From an uncultured Phascolarctobacterium sp. (GTDB lineage Bacteria; Bacillota; Negativicutes; Acidaminococcales; Acidaminococcaceae): a stretch of 64,000 nucleotides of DNA. A model generated the notes under the pieces. That model had not been told where the DNA came from. It did no database searches and worked only from the letters and a program-made list of their open reading frames with translations. The stretch spans positions 62,001 to 126,000 of the forward strand of contig CASEIL010000002.1 of assembly GCA_949288065.1 (NCBI GenBank), given 5' to 3'. Below are positions 62,584 to 64,000 of the stretch, one piece after another; within the stretch, counting starts at the first letter, position 1; each line of letters starts with the position of its first letter. The translations under genes were made by a program, and so were the position numbers.

Positions 62584-63972
62584 ATGTCAGGTTTAGGTTT
62601 AATGATAGCGTTTTTAATTGCTATCATCGTGATGATTGTTGCTATTTCCAGATACAAGATTCATCCGTTCCTGTCGATTATGACAGTATCGCTTGTGCTG
62701 GGGCTTGTTGCCGGTATTCCGCTGGTGGACACCAAGGTTGACGGCAAAACCGTGCAGGGCATTGCCACCGTTATCGGCTCCGGCTTTTCCGGCACGTTTA
62801 CCAGCATCGGTATCGTTATTATTTTAGGCGCACTTATCGGCGGCATTTTGGAAATTACCGGCGCTGCCTTTAAACTGGCCGACCTCATCATTAAATTAGT
62901 CGGCAAAAAGAACCCGGAACTTGCCATCGAACTGATGGGCTGGGTTGTTTCCATCCCTGTTTTCTGCGATTCTGGCTTTGTTATTTTAAACCCTATCCGC
63001 AAGGCGCTGGTTAAACGCACCCTTGCCTCCAGTGCGGGCATGTCGGTTGCCTTAAGCGCAGGCCTTTATATTTCTCACGTTTTCATTCCCCCTACGCCGG
63101 GCCCTATCGCTGCGGCTAACACGCTGGGCGTCGGCAACAACCTGCTGCTGGTTATCGCCATGGGCGCGGTTGTTTCCATCTTCCCGCTTATTGCGGGCTA
63201 CTGCTTTGTTAAATACATTGGCAAAAAAGTTAAAACACCGGAAGATATTAACGACGGCGAAATTGTAAAAACCTACGAGGAAATTATGGCCTCCCATAAA
63301 AACATTCCGGGCGCGTTCATGTCGCTGGCGCCGATTGTTATCCCTATTTTGTTAATGGCTTTGGGCTCCATCAGCAACATGGCTAAATGGACCGGCATTG
63401 TCAGCGAACTGTGCGTATTTTTGGGCACCCCGGTTATCGCGCTGGCAGTTGGCGTAATCTTTGCCGTTATTCAGCTGGTAAGTTCCGGCAAAACAAGTGA
63501 ATTTTATGAACTGACCAACGAAACCTTAAAGGTCAGCGGCCCGATTTTGTTTGTAACCGCAGCGGGCGGCGTTTTGGGCAAGGTTATTGCCGTTAGCGGC
63601 ATGGTGCAGTACATTACCGCCAACGCTGGTATTTTGGAAACCATCGGCATTTTCTTCCCGTTCATCCTTTCGGCTATCCTCAAAACCGCGCAGGGCTCTT
63701 CCACCGTTGCGCTTACCACTACCGCAGGCATTGTAGCTCCGCTCCTCGGCGTGCTTGGGCTTGATACCCCGATGCTTACCACCCTTACCGTTATGGCCAT
63801 CGGCGCAGGCGCAATGGTTGTTTCGCACGCTAACGACTCCTACTTCTGGGTTGTTACCAACTTTGGCGAAATGACTCCGGACCAGGGCTACAAAACGCAA
63901 ACCGTCTGCACCCTTATCCTCGGCCTTGCCTCCATGGCAGAAATCTGGCTGCTCTCTCTCGTTTTAAGATAA
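62584..63972 (+). CDS. GntP-family gluconate/hydroxyacid permease
   Basis: A 463-residue inner-membrane carrier with about 12-13 helices. GntP features include SRYKIHPFLSIM, SIPVFCDSGFVILNPIRKAL and ISHVFIPPTPGPIAAANTLG, and the C-terminal TAQGSSTVALTTTAGIVAPLL with VVSHANDSYFWVV. Family members import gluconate, glycerate or related sugar acids with protons. The start is at ATG 62584 with GGGGGAAT upstream; the open frame upstream is A/T-rich non-coding leader. A gene starting 13 bases after its end is presumably co-transcribed. Confidence 0.92.
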   Translation: MSGLGLMIAFLIAIIVMIVAISRYKIHPFLSIMTVSLVLGLVAGIPLVDTKVDGKTVQGIATVIGSGFSGTFTSIGIVIILGALIGGILEITGAAFKLADLIIKLVGKKNPELAIELMGWVVSIPVFCDSGFVILNPIRKALVKRTLASSAGMSVALSAGLYISHVFIPPTPGPIAAANTLGVGNNLLLVIAMGAVVSIFPLIAGYCFVKYIGKKVKTPEDINDGEIVKTYEEIMASHKNIPGAFMSLAPIVIPILLMALGSISNMAKWTGIVSELCVFLGTPVIALAVGVIFAVIQLVSSGKTSEFYELTNETLKVSGPILFVTAAGGVLGKVIAVSGMVQYITANAGILETIGIFFPFILSAILKTAQGSSTVALTTTAGIVAPLLGVLGLDTPMLTTLTVMAIGAGAMVVSHANDSYFWVVTNFGEMTPDQGYKTQTVCTLILGLASMAEIWLLSLVLR

Positions 63973-63985
63973 CAGGAGCCGCACC

Positions 63986-64000
63986 ATGAAAAAAATCCTG
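63986..64000 (+). CDS. Start of a gene downstream of the permease (cut by window edge)
   Basis: ATG at 63986 follows AGGAG with an eight-base spacer, and the visible codons read MKKIL. A glycerate or gluconate kinase often follows GntP-type permeases, but five residues cannot support a name. Confidence 0.5.

Noticed and set aside
1-64000. CRISPR arrays, transposases, tRNA genes, antiphage systems
   Set aside because: Looked for throughout; no repeat arrays, transposase motifs or tRNA-like sequences other than tmRNA were found. AddAB is a housekeeping repair complex here.

Overview
The window is a stretch of a bacterial chromosome from a diderm Firmicute, most likely a Negativicutes (Acidaminococcaceae/Phascolarctobacterium-like) organism; this is an inference from gene content. 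Firmicutes-type genes (rnhC, addAB, remA, rqcH, prkC/prpC, fabK, a PyrR-type attenuator, an S-box riboswitch) occur with genes that need an outer membrane (secretin, type IV pilus parts, an ArnT-like glycosyltransferase). The DNA is densely coding and mostly on the minus strand. There are no insertion sequences, CRISPR arrays, tRNAs or phage genes.

Layout. 0-8.3 kb (minus): start of an MTA phosphorylase-like gene, HAD phosphatase, a four-gene glycolipid module (GT39 transferase, sugar epimerase, flippase-like membrane protein, YdjC deacetylase), RNase HIII, larC and larB. 8.3-11.1 kb: pilus assembly genes pilO, a pilM-pilN fusion and the prepilin peptidase. 11.2-20.9 kb: a complete eight-gene de novo pyrimidine operon pyrB-C-carA-carB-K-D-F-E behind a PyrR-type attenuator. 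20.9-23.4 kb: RlmD-like rRNA methyltransferase and an unrecognised exported protein. 23.5-27.4 kb: three tandem LarA-type nickel-pincer racemase/epimerase paralogues. 27.6-27.9 kb (plus): ssrA (tmRNA). 28.1-43.9 kb (minus): a housekeeping block in the same order as the Bacillus subtilis yloC-to-rpe region, with metK and its SAM-I riboswitch and a DUF116 gene inserted. 44-45.8 kb (plus): rqcH. 45.8-49.8 kb: pilT/pilB (minus) diverging from pilP-like/secretin genes (plus). 49.9-53.4 kb (minus): nitrilase-family amidohydrolase, DUF2848, permease and GntR regulator. 53.7-54.9 kb: a DUF6125-like gene and an exported repeat protein. 55-62.4 kb (minus): fabK and addB-addA. 62.6 kb to the end (plus): a GntP-family permease and the start of another gene.

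How the parts fit. LarB and LarC make the nickel-pincer cofactor that the three LarA paralogues need; larE is not in the window. The pilus genes form two loci that together give the motor, alignment complex, secretin and peptidase, but no pilin or PilC. The rpe-to-yicC block covers translation quality control, nucleotide and cofactor synthesis and Ser/Thr signalling.

Most notable: the tmRNA appears to carry a tag reading frame of only three codons (Ala-Lys-Ala-stop) between its recognisable upstream pseudoknot and helix 5. The nitrilase/DUF2848/permease/GntR operon has a roughly 130-nt leader ending in an intrinsic terminator, and two overlapping perfect palindromes at its promoter. Several start codons were reassigned from ribosome-binding-site position (TTG for rnhC, yicC and pilB; CTG for the pilP-like gene).
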